Numbered from the stretch's first letter, positions 38,019 to 46,858 are shown. The stretch is 64,000 bases of DNA from JABFRG01 sp038210445 (GCA_038210445.1 JBBQWQ010000016.1:1-64000); one strand, 5' to 3'. Translations and numbers: made by a program. Notes: generated by a model from the sequence alone, not told the origin.

Positions 38019-38071
38019 CCTCCGCGATTCTTGCGGTCCGGAAGGCTGCGCGGCGGCGGAGCGCGCCCAGC

Positions 38072-38199
38072 AGGAGACTGAGTGTTTTTGGCCGAGACCG
38101 AGGGAGGCCAAGGAGGCTCGCCGGTCGCTCACTCTCCCTTCTCGTGAGGACGGGAGGCGAAGGCCCCCCGAAGGGTTCGGCAAAAAACACCAGTCTCCT
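38072..38199. repeat. Interspersed element, copy 1 (128 bp, terminal inverted repeats)
   Basis: The left end reads AGGAGACTGAGTGTTTTTGG. The reverse complement of the right end reads AGGAGACTGGTGTTTTTTGC, so the two 20-base ends are near-perfect inverted repeats. Inside are GCCGAGACCGAGGGAGGC and GAGGACGGGAGGCG. The same layout recurs at 46859-46990 and partly at 60061-60117. No coding capacity is seen. The right end overlaps the stop codon of the gene at 38198, which suggests insertion at, or evolution with, that stop. Confidence 0.85.
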
Positions 38200-38629
38200 A
38201 GGGTTTTGCGTCGGGTAGCAGGCGCCGCAGCGTCTCTTCCACGAGCGCGCGATCCTCTGGCAACGCGCTCAGGAGCGGCGCTTCGGTCTTGGATGCAAGA
38301 TACACCAAACAGGCGCGCTCCAAGTGGGTGAGCTCGATGCGGCAAACGAGCCGCAACTTCTCCACCTCGTAGTGCAAGTACACGCCGCCTTCGCGCGGCT
38401 CGAAGCGAAACGTCAGCCCCAGGTTGCGGGAGCGCTGCAGCTGCCGGAGCAGCCCGCGGACCACCGTGGCCCGAAGGCGCGCCCGCGCCATCTCAGGCTC
38501 GGCGAAGAGCGCGAACATGCGGTTGCGCGAGTACACCCCCGGGGCCACGATCATGGCCACCGTCACCGCCTCCACGTCGGGTAGCGCAGCCCCGCGGCGC
38601 CCCTCCGAGCGCCTCCGCTCAGTCGTCAT
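38198..38629 (-). CDS. Hypothetical protein downstream of prfA
   Basis: 143 residues overlapping the prfA stop by 11 bases. The N-terminus is Arg-rich. The middle (VTVAMIVAPGVYSRNRMFALF and RLVCRIELTHLERACLVYL) is alpha/beta with no recognised motif, and no membrane segment is clear. Its stop codon is at the border of repeat copy 1, so the C-terminus could have been set by the repeat. Function is unknown. Confidence 0.65.
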   Translation of the reverse strand: MTTERRRSEGRRGAALPDVEAVTVAMIVAPGVYSRNRMFALFAEPEMARARLRATVVRGLLRQLQRSRNLGLTFRFEPREGGVYLHYEVEKLRLVCRIELTHLERACLVYLASKTEAPLLSALPEDRALVEETLRRLLPDAKP

Positions 38630-39722
38630 CCGCGTAGCCCATCGAAGGCATCGGCTCGCCGGCCGCCTCGTGGAGCAGCGCCGCCTGCCGGTGCGTGCGC
38701 AGGGCGGTGACCATCTCTTCCAGGCCTCCGTTGATGACGCGGTCGAGCTTGTTGAGGGTGAGCTTGATGCGGTGGTCGGTGACGCGGTTCTGCGGGTAGT
38801 TGTAGGTGCGAATCTTCGAGCTGCGTTCGCCAGTGCCTACCATCCCGCGGCGCTCGGCGGAGAGCGCGGCTTCCTGCTTCTCGCGCTCGATGTCAAGGAG
38901 CCGGCTGCGAAGCACCTTCATGGCCTTGGCCTTGTTCTTCAGCTGGGAACGCTCGTCCTGGCACTTCACAATGAGACCGGACGGCCGATGGAGAATCTGC
39001 ACCGCGCTGTTGGTGGTGTTGACGCCCTGACCCCCGGGCCCGCCGCTGGCGGCGATGGAGATCTCGAGATCCTTGTCGTCGATGTGGACGTCGACCTCCT
39101 CGGCCTCCGGGAGCACAGCCACCGTGGCGGTCGAGGTGTGAATGCGCCCCTGGGTCTCGGTGGCGGGTACCCGCTGCACCCGGTGCACGCCGCCTTCGAA
39201 GCGGAGCTGGCTGAACACTTCCTTGCCGGTCACCAGCGCGATGCACTCCTTGTAGCCACCGGTGGCGCTCTCGCTGAGGCTCAGCACCTCTACCGTCCAG
39301 GCCTTGGTCTCGGCGAAGCGCGCGTACATGCGAAAGAGATCGGCCGCGAACAGCGCCGCCTCTTCGCCGCCCTCGCCGCTGCGAATCTCGAGGATGGTGT
39401 TGCGCTTGTCGTTGGGGTCGGGCGGAAGCAGGTGAAACCGAATGTCGCGCGCCAGTTGCTCGCGCTCCTCGCCCAGCTCCGCGATTTCCATCTCCGCCAG
39501 CTCCCGCAGCTCGGGGTCGGAAAGCGCCGCCTGATCCTCGGCGATCTTGCGCTCCACTTCCTTGTAGCGCGCGTACTTCTGCACGAGGATCTCGATCTCG
39601 CTCCGCTCTTTGGTGAGCTTCGACAGCGCACCCCGATCGGCGAGCACCTGCGGCTGACACATGAGGTCGTCGAGCTCGACGTAGCGCCGGGACAGTTGCT
39701 CGAGTTTTTCGGTGGGGAGCAT
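38619..39722 (-). CDS. prfA: Peptide chain release factor 1
   Basis: 367 residues, as usual. RVPATETQGRIHTSTATVAV contains the PAT tripeptide that marks RF1 and recognises UAG and UAA. SGGPGGQGVN holds the GGQ loop that triggers peptide release. The N-terminal helical domain and the C-terminal positive segment (RTYNYPQNRVTDHRI) are complete. It is divergent from the arrestin-like gene across a 56-base gap. An unknown 143-residue gene overlaps its 3' end. Confidence 0.97.
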   Translation of the reverse strand: MLPTEKLEQLSRRYVELDDLMCQPQVLADRGALSKLTKERSEIEILVQKYARYKEVERKIAEDQAALSDPELRELAEMEIAELGEEREQLARDIRFHLLPPDPNDKRNTILEIRSGEGGEEAALFAADLFRMYARFAETKAWTVEVLSLSESATGGYKECIALVTGKEVFSQLRFEGGVHRVQRVPATETQGRIHTSTATVAVLPEAEEVDVHIDDKDLEISIAASGGPGGQGVNTTNSAVQILHRPSGLIVKCQDERSQLKNKAKAMKVLRSRLLDIEREKQEAALSAERRGMVGTGERSSKIRTYNYPQNRVTDHRIKLTLNKLDRVINGGLEEMVTALRTHRQAALLHEAAGEPMPSMGYADDD

Positions 39723-39778
39723 CGGGTGGCTTTATAGTCGATCTCGCTGCGGCGCGTATCATCTGGCACAATCGCCCG

Positions 39779-41515
39779 GTGCGAAGCCGCCCCGACGTGA
39801 AGCTGCTGGTTCGCCCGCCCGCCTTGGTGCCGGGCCAGCCCTTCGAGGCCGAGGCGGTTCTGGTGAGCGGCTCCCTCACGCCGGTCGGCTCGGTCACGGT
39901 ATCGCTTCGCGCAACCCTGCGCGCGGCATCCGGCGACGAAGTCCCGACGGTGGTCGAGCTGCTCGCGCTCCAGGCCGTGCATCGGCCCGGGCAGCTGCGC
40001 AAGGGTGAACAAAGGCTGATGACCCGGTTCGACGTCCCCACCGCGTTGCCGCCCAGCTACGACGGCCTTTGGGCGTCGATCGCGTACCGCGTGCACGTCG
40101 ACGTGGACATCCCGTGGTGGCCGGACCGCAACTCGGTGTTCGCCGCCCGGTGCCTCGGTCCGCAGGGGCCGGATGCCAGCGCCAAGCCCAAGGTATTTCT
40201 CTCGCACGTGGGCGGTCCCATTCCGCACATCCCGTTCTTCGAGATCTCCCTCGACGCCACCACGGTCCCGGCCCGCAGCGTCCTCCGCGGCTTGGTTGCC
40301 GCTTCCAACCTGGGCGGGCTCGACATCGACGGCCTGTCGGTTACCGTGGTCACCCGCGAGCACGTCGGCGGCGCCGCGCGCGATCGACAGACGCCTCTGG
40401 TTCCGCTCTGGGGAAGCGCTCCGCCCGAGGGCATGCCCATCGCGTTCACGCTGGAGGCGCCCTCTTCGCCTTCCTTTCAGACGTTTCAGTTCGGGGTCGA
40501 GTACTTTCTCGACTTCGTGCTTCACTCCAAGTGGTCACAAAACTACGCGTGCCGCATGCCCGTGACGATCGCTCCGGAGCACAGTCGCGGCATCGAGGAG
40601 TCGCGGCAGCTGCACCCGATCGGCAGCACGCGCATCACGCAGGTTCTCTCGGCCGCGGTCCGAGGCACACCGTTCGCGCTTGCCGTCGGCGCGCATGCCG
40701 TGGAAGGGCGTTTTGGCGCGGTGGCCGCGCGCGTCGCGCTCGCCACCCGTGACGGTGAGCTCGTGCGGGTCGTCGATTTCGACTACCCGCCGCTGGGCGT
40801 GGAGCTGCGCGTCTTCGGCCGTTCCCTCACCGACGCCTTGAGCGACGACATCTTCGCGCCCAAAGCCGGCGAGGGCCGCTACTCGGCGTCGGCCCGCGAG
40901 CGCGGGCAAGTCGAGCGCGTGGTGGAGCACATCGTCGCCATGCTCGAAGCCTTCGAGCATGGCGACGTGCACGACCACCGGGCCGTCGTCTGGGAACGGG
41001 GCGGGCTCCACGACGAGGCCAGCGTGCGCGGCTTCCTGGGCAGGGTCGCCGCCATGGCCGAGACCCTCGATCGCGCGCGCGTCGCGATGCCTCCGCCGCT
41101 CTTCATGGATAAGCCCATCCTCGTGGAGCGCTGGGAGCGCGCCGCACGCACCCTGGGCGGGCGCTTCGAGGCGGGGTCGATGGCGATTCGCGACCTTCAG
41201 GTTCAGGGCATGCCGTGCACCATTGCAAGTCGCTGGAAGCGCGGGGGCCGCTTCGTGTGCACCGCGCTGGAAGTGACGCTCTCGCCGCCGCTGGAGGATG
41301 CTTCGCTCGACGGACCACGCGCCTCGGCGGCCGCCCGCGCCATCGCCGCAAACCTTCGCGCCACTGCGCCCGCCTTGCGCATCGAGCCCCACCGCATCGC
41401 CGCAGAGCTTGCCTCGCCCACTGCCGATCCGATGACCCTGCTTCCGTTTCTCGAACAGATGGTGGAGCTCGCGCGACGGATGCGCGGCGAGACCTCGCAG
41501 GGCGCCTACCGCTGA
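39779..41515 (+). CDS. Arrestin-fold-like protein with a C-terminal unknown domain
   Basis: 578 residues from a GTG; no signal peptide or membrane helix. Residues 1-115 (LLVRPPALVPGQPFEAEAVL, then VSLRATLRAASG) and 135-265 (PFFEISLDATTVPARSVLRG) read as two beta-sandwich halves resembling the arrestin/SpoOM fold. The remaining 300 residues contain no recognised domain. Arrestin-like proteins are scaffolds in eukaryotes; bacterial ones are poorly studied. The assignment rests on strand pattern and needs a profile search. Confidence 0.55.
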   Translation: MRSRPDVKLLVRPPALVPGQPFEAEAVLVSGSLTPVGSVTVSLRATLRAASGDEVPTVVELLALQAVHRPGQLRKGEQRLMTRFDVPTALPPSYDGLWASIAYRVHVDVDIPWWPDRNSVFAARCLGPQGPDASAKPKVFLSHVGGPIPHIPFFEISLDATTVPARSVLRGLVAASNLGGLDIDGLSVTVVTREHVGGAARDRQTPLVPLWGSAPPEGMPIAFTLEAPSSPSFQTFQFGVEYFLDFVLHSKWSQNYACRMPVTIAPEHSRGIEESRQLHPIGSTRITQVLSAAVRGTPFALAVGAHAVEGRFGAVAARVALATRDGELVRVVDFDYPPLGVELRVFGRSLTDALSDDIFAPKAGEGRYSASARERGQVERVVEHIVAMLEAFEHGDVHDHRAVVWERGGLHDEASVRGFLGRVAAMAETLDRARVAMPPPLFMDKPILVERWERAARTLGGRFEAGSMAIRDLQVQGMPCTIASRWKRGGRFVCTALEVTLSPPLEDASLDGPRASAAARAIAANLRATAPALRIEPHRIAAELASPTADPMTLLPFLEQMVELARRMRGETSQGAYR

Positions 41516-41525
41516 GCGAGCACCT

Positions 41526-42647
41526 TTAGGCCGCGGGGCGGAGTCGCTCGGCCGCGAGCACCGACTCGTAGTCCGGGAAGCGAACGTCGCCGTCGCCGTC
41601 CTTGATGCCTTCCTCGCGGAAGAGCGTCACGCGGAGCGACGCGAGGGCAACCTCGAGCTGCTCGTCGTCGGGCTCGATGGTGGTGATCTTCTGCACCAAA
41701 AACCCGGGCCAGAGCACCAATCGCAGAGGGCCCTTGGTGAAAAACCGGGCAAAAATCCGCTGAATTTCGAAGGTCACCGCGGCGATGACCGGAACGAACG
41801 GGAGCTTCTCGAGGAAGAAGACCAGATTGTTCAGGAGGCCGTTGCCGGTTTCGATCTTGGGGAGGAAGCTGCCGACCGCCGTAAAGACCACCACCGAAAC
41901 GAGGGCCACCATCACGAGGAACGTGGTGCCGCAGCGCGGGTGGAGCGTGGTCTTCTTCTTGGCGTTGGCGACCGTGAGCTCTTCGCCCGCTTCGTACGTG
42001 CTGATCGTCTTGTGCTCCGCGCCGTGGTACTGAAACACGCGGCGGATGTCCTTCACCCGGCGGATGAGCGCGAGGTAGCTGATGACGATGGTCAGCTTGA
42101 ACGCGCCGGTGAGCACCTGAAAGCCGGGCGACTGGAGCTCGAGCCCCAGCTTGAAAATCTTGTTCACCAGTGAGGCCGCGCCTTGCGGGAGCATGATGAG
42201 GAAGACCACCATGATCACGGCCATGAGGCCGAAGCCGGAAGACTTTTTCTCGCCCGATGGCGCTGCGTCGCCGCTGGCCATGGAGAACAGCGAGAGGCCG
42301 AGCGCGGTCATAACATTGCTGGCCGAGGGCAGCTTCTTGGCGGGGCGCTTTGGAGCGCGGTCGTCCGCCTCCATGTCGCGTTCGAACTGCTCGCCGGAAA
42401 ATCGAAGCGCCTCGCTCCCGAGCCGCAAAGACTCGCCGAGCGAGGCGACGCCGCGAATGAACGGCCACTTCTCCACGCCGCGGCGGGGGTCGGTGATGCC
42501 GCGCTCGCGGACGTGCAAGGAGCCGTCCTTGCGGCGCACGACGATGGCGAACGACGTGGGAGACCGCATCATCACGCCTTCGATGACCGCCTGGCCACCG
42601 ATGTAGGGACGCGCGCTCTCATTCATCTTGGGTGTGTCTTCCGCCAT
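41526..42647 (-). CDS. DUF1385 (YqhQ-like) membrane protein
   Basis: 373 residues. The N-terminal IGGQAVIEGVMMR and the later VFQYHGAEHKTISTYE are the two conserved signatures of DUF1385. Four to five membrane helices lie between about residues 130 and 310. The family is usually 280-320 residues; this one has an Ala/Lys/Asp-rich insertion near 88-125 and a charged tail. It lies just downstream of rpmE, an arrangement often seen for this family. Function is unproven. Confidence 0.88.
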   Translation of the reverse strand: MAEDTPKMNESARPYIGGQAVIEGVMMRSPTSFAIVVRRKDGSLHVRERGITDPRRGVEKWPFIRGVASLGESLRLGSEALRFSGEQFERDMEADDRAPKRPAKKLPSASNVMTALGLSLFSMASGDAAPSGEKKSSGFGLMAVIMVVFLIMLPQGAASLVNKIFKLGLELQSPGFQVLTGAFKLTIVISYLALIRRVKDIRRVFQYHGAEHKTISTYEAGEELTVANAKKKTTLHPRCGTTFLVMVALVSVVVFTAVGSFLPKIETGNGLLNNLVFFLEKLPFVPVIAAVTFEIQRIFARFFTKGPLRLVLWPGFLVQKITTIEPDDEQLEVALASLRVTLFREEGIKDGDGDVRFPDYESVLAAERLRPAA

Positions 42648-42677
42648 CGCGTGACTATAGCAAACCGGGAGCCCCGG

Positions 42678-42932
42678 TCATTCCTTCGGTGCTTCGGGCG
42701 CAACGGCAGCGGGCGCGGCCGCGGCTGCAGGCGCCTTCTTGTCGTAGCGCTTGCGGAAGCGATCGACGCGACCGGTGGCGTCGATGAGCTTCTGCGTACC
42801 CGTGTAGAACGGGTGGCAGTTGGAACAGATGTCGACTTGGAAGTCGCCGCGCGTGGAGCGCGTGACGAAGTCGGCCCCACAGGCGCACTGAACGCGCGCT
42901 GCCGGGTACTCGGGGTGGATGCCTTCTCTCAT
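42678..42932 (-). CDS. rpmE: 50S ribosomal protein L31, zinc-binding type
   Basis: 84 residues from the ATG at 42932, chosen because GGAG sits seven bases upstream and it gives the usual MREGIHPEY start. The Zn ligands CAC and CSNC are present, with the HPFYTGTQKLIDA signature. An Ala/Pro-rich tail of about 20 residues extends beyond the usual C-terminus. The DUF1385 gene follows 30 bases later. Confidence 0.95.
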   Translation of the reverse strand: MREGIHPEYPAARVQCACGADFVTRSTRGDFQVDICSNCHPFYTGTQKLIDATGRVDRFRKRYDKKAPAAAAAPAAVAPEAPKE

Positions 42933-43101
42933 GATCATGCTCCGCAAATAGGAGTTACAGGCGCAATGTGCAGGCACCGCAAGAAGCGGGCCGACACGGG
43001 ACCGGGGAACCTAATCGTCCGACGTCGTAAGCGCAAGGGCCGAGAAAGACTTCGGGTCGACCCCTTCTTGGATGCCGGACGAAGCGCGGACGAAGCGCGG
43101 G

Positions 43102-43139
43102 CAAAGCAAACGGGCCCCCGCGATTCCGCGGAAGCCCGT
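43102..43139 (-). terminator. Likely terminator of ssb
   Basis: An interrupted hairpin: ACGGGC (43110-43115) pairs with GCCCGT (43134-43139), and CCGCG (43118-43122) pairs with CGCGG (43127-43131). On the minus strand it is followed by TTTGCTTTGC. It is 33 bases past the ssb stop. The T-tract is broken, so efficiency is uncertain. Confidence 0.6.
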
Positions 43140-43171
43140 GTTGCGTGTTGCGCGCGCGCACGACCCCAGCT

Positions 43172-43789
43172 TCAGAACGGGATCTCGTCGTCGCCGCCAA
43201 AGTCGTCTGCCGGCATGTCGTCGGGCGGGCTTTCTTGGCGCGGGGGCTCGCGCGAGGGTGCGCGGCCGCCGCCACCGCCGCTGGAGCCACCGCCGCTGGA
43301 GCCGCCGCCGCCGCTGGAGCCACCGCCGCTGGAGCCGCCGCCGCGGCTGTAGCCACCTCCGCCGCCGCCGCCGCCCCCGCTATAGCCTCCGCCTTCGCCA
43401 CCACCGCGGGTGTAGCCGCCGCCTCCACCCCCGCCGCCCTCTTCACCGCCGCCGCCACTGCGACGACCCGTGAGGAGAATGTTGTTGGCGACGATCTCGG
43501 TGCGATACCGCTTCTCGCCATCCTTCTCGTAGCTGGAGGTACGAAGCGATCCCTCGATGAAGATGTTGGAGCCTTTGGCGAGAATCTTGGCGAGAGCCTC
43601 GCCACGCTTGCCCCACACGGTGATGGAGTGCCACTCGGTGCGCTCTTGCCGCGTGTTGCTCTTGTCGAGGTAGGTCTCGGTGGTGGCCAGGCGCAGCTTG
43701 AGCACCGCTTGGCCGCCGGGGGTCACGCGGAGCTCTGGATCGGCTCCAAGATTGCCGAGCAACATGACCTTGTTCAAACCTTCTGCCAT
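43172..43789 (-). CDS. ssb: Single-stranded DNA-binding protein
   Basis: 205 residues. The N-terminal OB fold (1-110) has LNKVMLLGNLGADPELR and WHSITVWGK. A long Gly/Ser/Tyr linker (about 110-175) contains repeated GGGSSGGG units. The extreme C-terminus DDEIPF is the acidic tip that binds partner proteins. SSB covers single-stranded DNA in replication and repair. The linker's low complexity makes its length prone to change. Confidence 0.96.
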   Translation of the reverse strand: MAEGLNKVMLLGNLGADPELRVTPGGQAVLKLRLATTETYLDKSNTRQERTEWHSITVWGKRGEALAKILAKGSNIFIEGSLRTSSYEKDGEKRYRTEIVANNILLTGRRSGGGGEEGGGGGGGGYTRGGGEGGGYSGGGGGGGGGYSRGGGSSGGGSSGGGGSSGGGSSGGGGGRAPSREPPRQESPPDDMPADDFGGDDEIPF

Positions 43790-43886
43790 TGCCTTGCTCC
43801 TTCAACTACCTGAACGAATGTACCGTATGCCATGGACGCCGTCAACATCGTCGTTTCCACAGCAAAATCGAAAGCTTACACGCGGG

Positions 43887-44987
43887 CTAAGGGGTCTCGA
43901 CGGTCTGCTTGATCTTCATCACCTGCACGACGCTTTGCCCCGGGCCCTTGAGGCCCGCCGGCACCGAGATGGTGGTGGTCGTCGTGTCATCGCCGCTTAC
44001 CTTCTGTGCGGGCTTGTCGAGGCGGAAGGTCCACCCGAAGGTTGCCTTGCCTTCCACCGACATGGTCGACCCTGGCGGCGCCCGCGGGTCGGGCATGGCT
44101 TGCTTCGGCGCCGACTTGGCAATCGTCGCGTCGACCTCGCCGACGTCGCCCGTCCACGACTTGAGCGTGAACGACGACACGACCTTGATTTCGACGCCCT
44201 GCCCGCCTTGCTTGCTCCGTGACTCCCACTTGGCACCGACGCCGATGGGCGACGACGGCAGCGGCAGGTAGAGCAGCTCGATGGCCTGCTGCAGGAGCGG
44301 GACGATTTGCTGCGCCAGCTGCGCGCCCTTGCCGCCCTGGGGCGCCGAGAACTGCATCTCGCCCTTCTGGCCATGTGTGGTCACCTCGACCAACCCCGCG
44401 AGACCCACCACCGCTCCGAGGGCCGCGCCGGCCTGGGCGGCGAGGGCCTTGTCGGCCTCGCTCGTGGCCACGATCTCGAGCTTCGTGACCTTGACCTCGA
44501 CGTGGGCGCCGTTCGCCGTCTTGTCCTTCACGGTCACGGCGAGCGTGGCCTTGATGGGCGGTTGCCCCTGGGTCTGGCCGCCCTGCGAAACGGAGTCCTT
44601 GATGGTCGCCACCCGCGTGTCGGTTTTGCCCGCCGTGAAGACGTACTTGCGCTCCGCACGCGGCTCGGCGCCAGGCTCGGTCACCTTGGTATCGTCGGCG
44701 ACCTCCGCCGGCGGCTCACCGGTGGGGCCCGCGCCGCTGCCCGCGCCGGTGGGAATCGCCGGCGCGCCGCCGTCGGTGCGCACTTGCAGCGCGACCTTGG
44801 CTTGCTTGTCGTCGGGCAAAAATGGGTTGAGCACGAAATCGGTGGGGACCGCCTCGGTCTTCGAGGTGGTCTGCGAGCGGTCCGTTTTCACCTCTTCCTT
44901 CTTGTCGCAGGCGACGGAGAAGGCGGAAAAGATCGGGACGGTGAAGGCGAGTGCGAGAGCGAAGCTCGAGCGGGCAAAGGCGCGCAT
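43887..44987 (-). CDS. Predicted lipoprotein of unknown function
   Basis: 366 residues. MRAFARSSFALALAFTVPIF leads to a lipobox FSVAC at about residue 27. The mature part has a Lys/Glu-rich linker, then a beta-rich domain with few landmarks (KYVFTAGKTDTRVATIKDSV, ATLAVTVKDKTANGAHVEVKV). It lies upstream of ssb on the same strand, about 97 bases away, and is probably its own unit. No family is recognised. Confidence 0.7.
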   Translation of the reverse strand: MRAFARSSFALALAFTVPIFSAFSVACDKKEEVKTDRSQTTSKTEAVPTDFVLNPFLPDDKQAKVALQVRTDGGAPAIPTGAGSGAGPTGEPPAEVADDTKVTEPGAEPRAERKYVFTAGKTDTRVATIKDSVSQGGQTQGQPPIKATLAVTVKDKTANGAHVEVKVTKLEIVATSEADKALAAQAGAALGAVVGLAGLVEVTTHGQKGEMQFSAPQGGKGAQLAQQIVPLLQQAIELLYLPLPSSPIGVGAKWESRSKQGGQGVEIKVVSSFTLKSWTGDVGEVDATIAKSAPKQAMPDPRAPPGSTMSVEGKATFGWTFRLDKPAQKVSGDDTTTTTISVPAGLKGPGQSVVQVMKIKQTVETP

Positions 44988-45082
44988 GGGTCGCGAACGC
45001 TAGCCTTCGGGCGCTGGGACGTCCACACCGAATCACGGCCCATGGACGTCGCCGAAAGGTCGTGTTAGGAATTCCGACCCCG

Positions 45083-45808
45083 ATGGCCGAGCCCCGGATA
45101 TCTATCGTCATTCCGGTCTACAACGAAGAGGCGATCCTCCACGCCGCCGTGGTGGATCTGCGCGAGCGACTCGCGCCCTTCGGTTGGAGCTACGAAATCA
45201 TCCTCGCGGAGAACGGCTCCCGGGATCGCACCGTGGAAATCGGCCAGGAGCTCGCGCTCAAGTACGCGGGCGACGAGCGCAGCCAGGTGAAGATCGTCAG
45301 CGCCGGCGAGCCCAACTACGGCAAGGCGCTCCGCCAGGGCATTCTCATCGCCCGCGGCGAGCTCATCATCTGCGACGAGATCGACCTCTGCGACGCCGAC
45401 TTTCACCGGCGCGCGGTGGACATTCTCGAGACCGGTGAGGCAGACCTGGTGATCGGCTCCAAGCTGGCCGATGGCGCCGCCGACGAGCGCCCGGTGATTC
45501 GCCACGTCGCCAGCATTGCGTACTCGGGCCTGCTGCGGGTGCTTCTGGGCTTCCGCGGCACCGACACCCACGGCCTCAAGGCCTTCCGCCGCGAAGCGCT
45601 CATCGACACGGTGCGCGCCTGCCTCGTCGAGAAGGACGTCTTCGCCAGCGAGTTCGTCATCCGCGCCGACCGCGGCGGCATTCGCATCCGGGAGATTCCG
45701 GTGCGCGTGGTGGAGAAGCGGCCGCCCTCCATCAACCTCTTCAAGCGCGTGCCCAACGTCCTCAAGAGCGTTCTGAAGCTCACCTACGCCATCCGCATCC
45801 GGGGGTGA
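45083..45808 (+). CDS. Family 2 glycosyltransferase
   Basis: 241 residues. ISIVIPVYNEEAILHAAV at the N-terminus and EIILAENGSRDRT are the GT2 nucleotide-sugar motifs. RGELIICDEIDLCDAD holds the DxD-type acidic cluster. No membrane helix is visible, unlike DPMS-type enzymes with C-terminal helices. The donor and acceptor are unknown. The stop codon lies inside the left arm of the 127-bp inverted-repeat element that follows. Confidence 0.88.
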   Translation: MAEPRISIVIPVYNEEAILHAAVVDLRERLAPFGWSYEIILAENGSRDRTVEIGQELALKYAGDERSQVKIVSAGEPNYGKALRQGILIARGELIICDEIDLCDADFHRRAVDILETGEADLVIGSKLADGAADERPVIRHVASIAYSGLLRVLLGFRGTDTHGLKAFRREALIDTVRACLVEKDVFASEFVIRADRGGIRIREIPVRVVEKRPPSINLFKRVPNVLKSVLKLTYAIRIRG

Positions 45809-45931
45809 AGGGGGCGAAAATTCGCCGATACCTTCGCGGGGCCGGCGTCCGCCGTGCTCACGTACAGGAAGTACGCTGCGCGCGTGCGTCCTTGGCCGCG
45901 CTCGGTCTCGGCGAATTTTCGCCCCCTTCAC
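45805..45931. repeat. 127-bp element with perfect 24-bp inverted ends
   Basis: Left arm 45805-45828 starts GTGAAGGGGGCGAAAATTCG. Right arm 45908-45931 is its exact reverse complement over 24 bases. The 79-base middle contains TCACGTACAGGAAGTACGC. Size matches the other interspersed element, but the ends differ, so it seems a second family. The left arm overlaps the glycosyltransferase stop codon. A transcript could fold into a very long hairpin. No coding capacity is seen. Confidence 0.85.
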
Positions 45932-45939
45932 GGCGTTGG

Positions 45940-46357
45940 GTGCGCGCTTGCGCTTCGCGCTTGCACGAGAGTGCGCGCTTGCGCTTCGCGCTTGCACGAG
46001 AGTGGGCGCTCGCGCTTCGCGCTTGCACGAGAGTGCGCGCTTGCGCTTCGCGCTTGCACGAGAGTGCGCGCTTGCGCTTCGCGCTTGCCGCGAGAGTGCG
46101 CGCTTGCGCTTCGCGCTTGCACGAGAGTGCGCGCTTGCGCTTCGCGCTTGCACGAGAGTGGGGGCGCTTGCGCTTCGCGCTTGCACGAGAGTGCGCGCTT
46201 GCGCTTCGCGCTTGCACGAGAGTGCGCGCTTGCGCTTCGCGCTTGCACGAGAGTGGGCGCTCGCGCTTCGCGCTTGCACGAGAGTGGGGGCGCGTGCGCT
46301 GCGCGATTGCCGCGAGAGTGGGGGCGCTTGCGCTGCGCGATTGCCGGTGCCGGGAGA
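45940..46357. repeat. Tandem repeat array, thirteen units of 31-40 bp
   Basis: The core unit is GTGCGCGCTTGCGCTTCGCG followed by CTTGCACGAGA (31 bp). Units 1, 2, 4, 6, 7, 9 and 10 are identical. Units 3 and 11 share GTGGGCGCTCGCG. Units 5, 8, 12 and 13 are longer variants (32-40 bp). Since 31 is not a multiple of three, any reading frame rotates from unit to unit. There are no unique spacers, so this is not a CRISPR. The role is unknown; slippage or copy-number change is likely. Confidence 0.95.
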
Positions 46358-46438
46358 GTGGGGGGTGGCGCGTTGGGGTCGCGGGACCGCGAGAGCTGTC
46401 GACGTGGGGGGCAGAGTGTGGTTATTTGGGTGAGACTC

Positions 46439-46792
46439 GTGAGCGAAGAGCGACCTCAGCAAGCCGGAACCGTCGCGTCCATCGCGCTGCTCCTTTTTGG
46501 AGGGCTGTCGGCGTTTGCGCTCGTCGTTTGGTTTCGGACGAGCACGGAACCGCTGAGCTGGAAGGCGATGCTGACGGGCGTGGTCGCGCTCGGGGCGTTT
46601 GGTGCGAGCGCGATGCTGTGGTCGTCGCCCAAGCGGGTGGTGGCGGTGCTCGGGCTCGTGATGATGCTCGCGTCGTTGGCGCGGGTCGGGGCGCCGGCGG
46701 AATGGACCGGGTACAGCTTCGTGCTGGTGGCCATCACGGCCGTGCTCATGATGCCGGTGGTTCACGCGGCGCTGGTCCTTCGGAGCTCCTAG
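46439..46792 (+). CDS. Small four-helix membrane protein of unknown function
   Basis: 117 residues from a GTG at 46439. Four hydrophobic segments (about 11-32, 40-57, 62-78 and 86-108) make up nearly the whole protein. The frame is open further upstream through the tandem repeat array, but that part reads as rotating Arg/Ala/Cys repeats, so the start is set after the array. The ribosome site (GGTGAG) is weak. No family is recognised. Confidence 0.55.
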   Translation: MSEERPQQAGTVASIALLLFGGLSAFALVVWFRTSTEPLSWKAMLTGVVALGAFGASAMLWSSPKRVVAVLGLVMMLASLARVGAPAEWTGYSFVLVAITAVLMMPVVHAALVLRSS

Positions 46793-46858
46793 GTGGCTGG
46801 TGTTTTTCGTGAGCTTCGTGGCTATTCCGGGCTGAGCGGCGTGTTGACAGCGCCGAAC

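Noticed and set aside
38165..38190. CCGAAGGGTTCGG hairpin beside an A-run as a terminator
   Set aside because: On the plus strand no T-run follows the stem; on the minus strand the T-run comes before it. It is better explained as part of the interspersed repeat.
45940..46357. CRISPR array
   Set aside because: The units are directly adjacent with no unique spacers, and no cas genes are near.
45854..46438. Plus-strand reading of the 31-bp repeat as protein upstream of the small membrane gene
   Set aside because: 31 is not a multiple of three, so all frames stay open by composition. The encoded Arg/Ala/Cys repeats look artificial.
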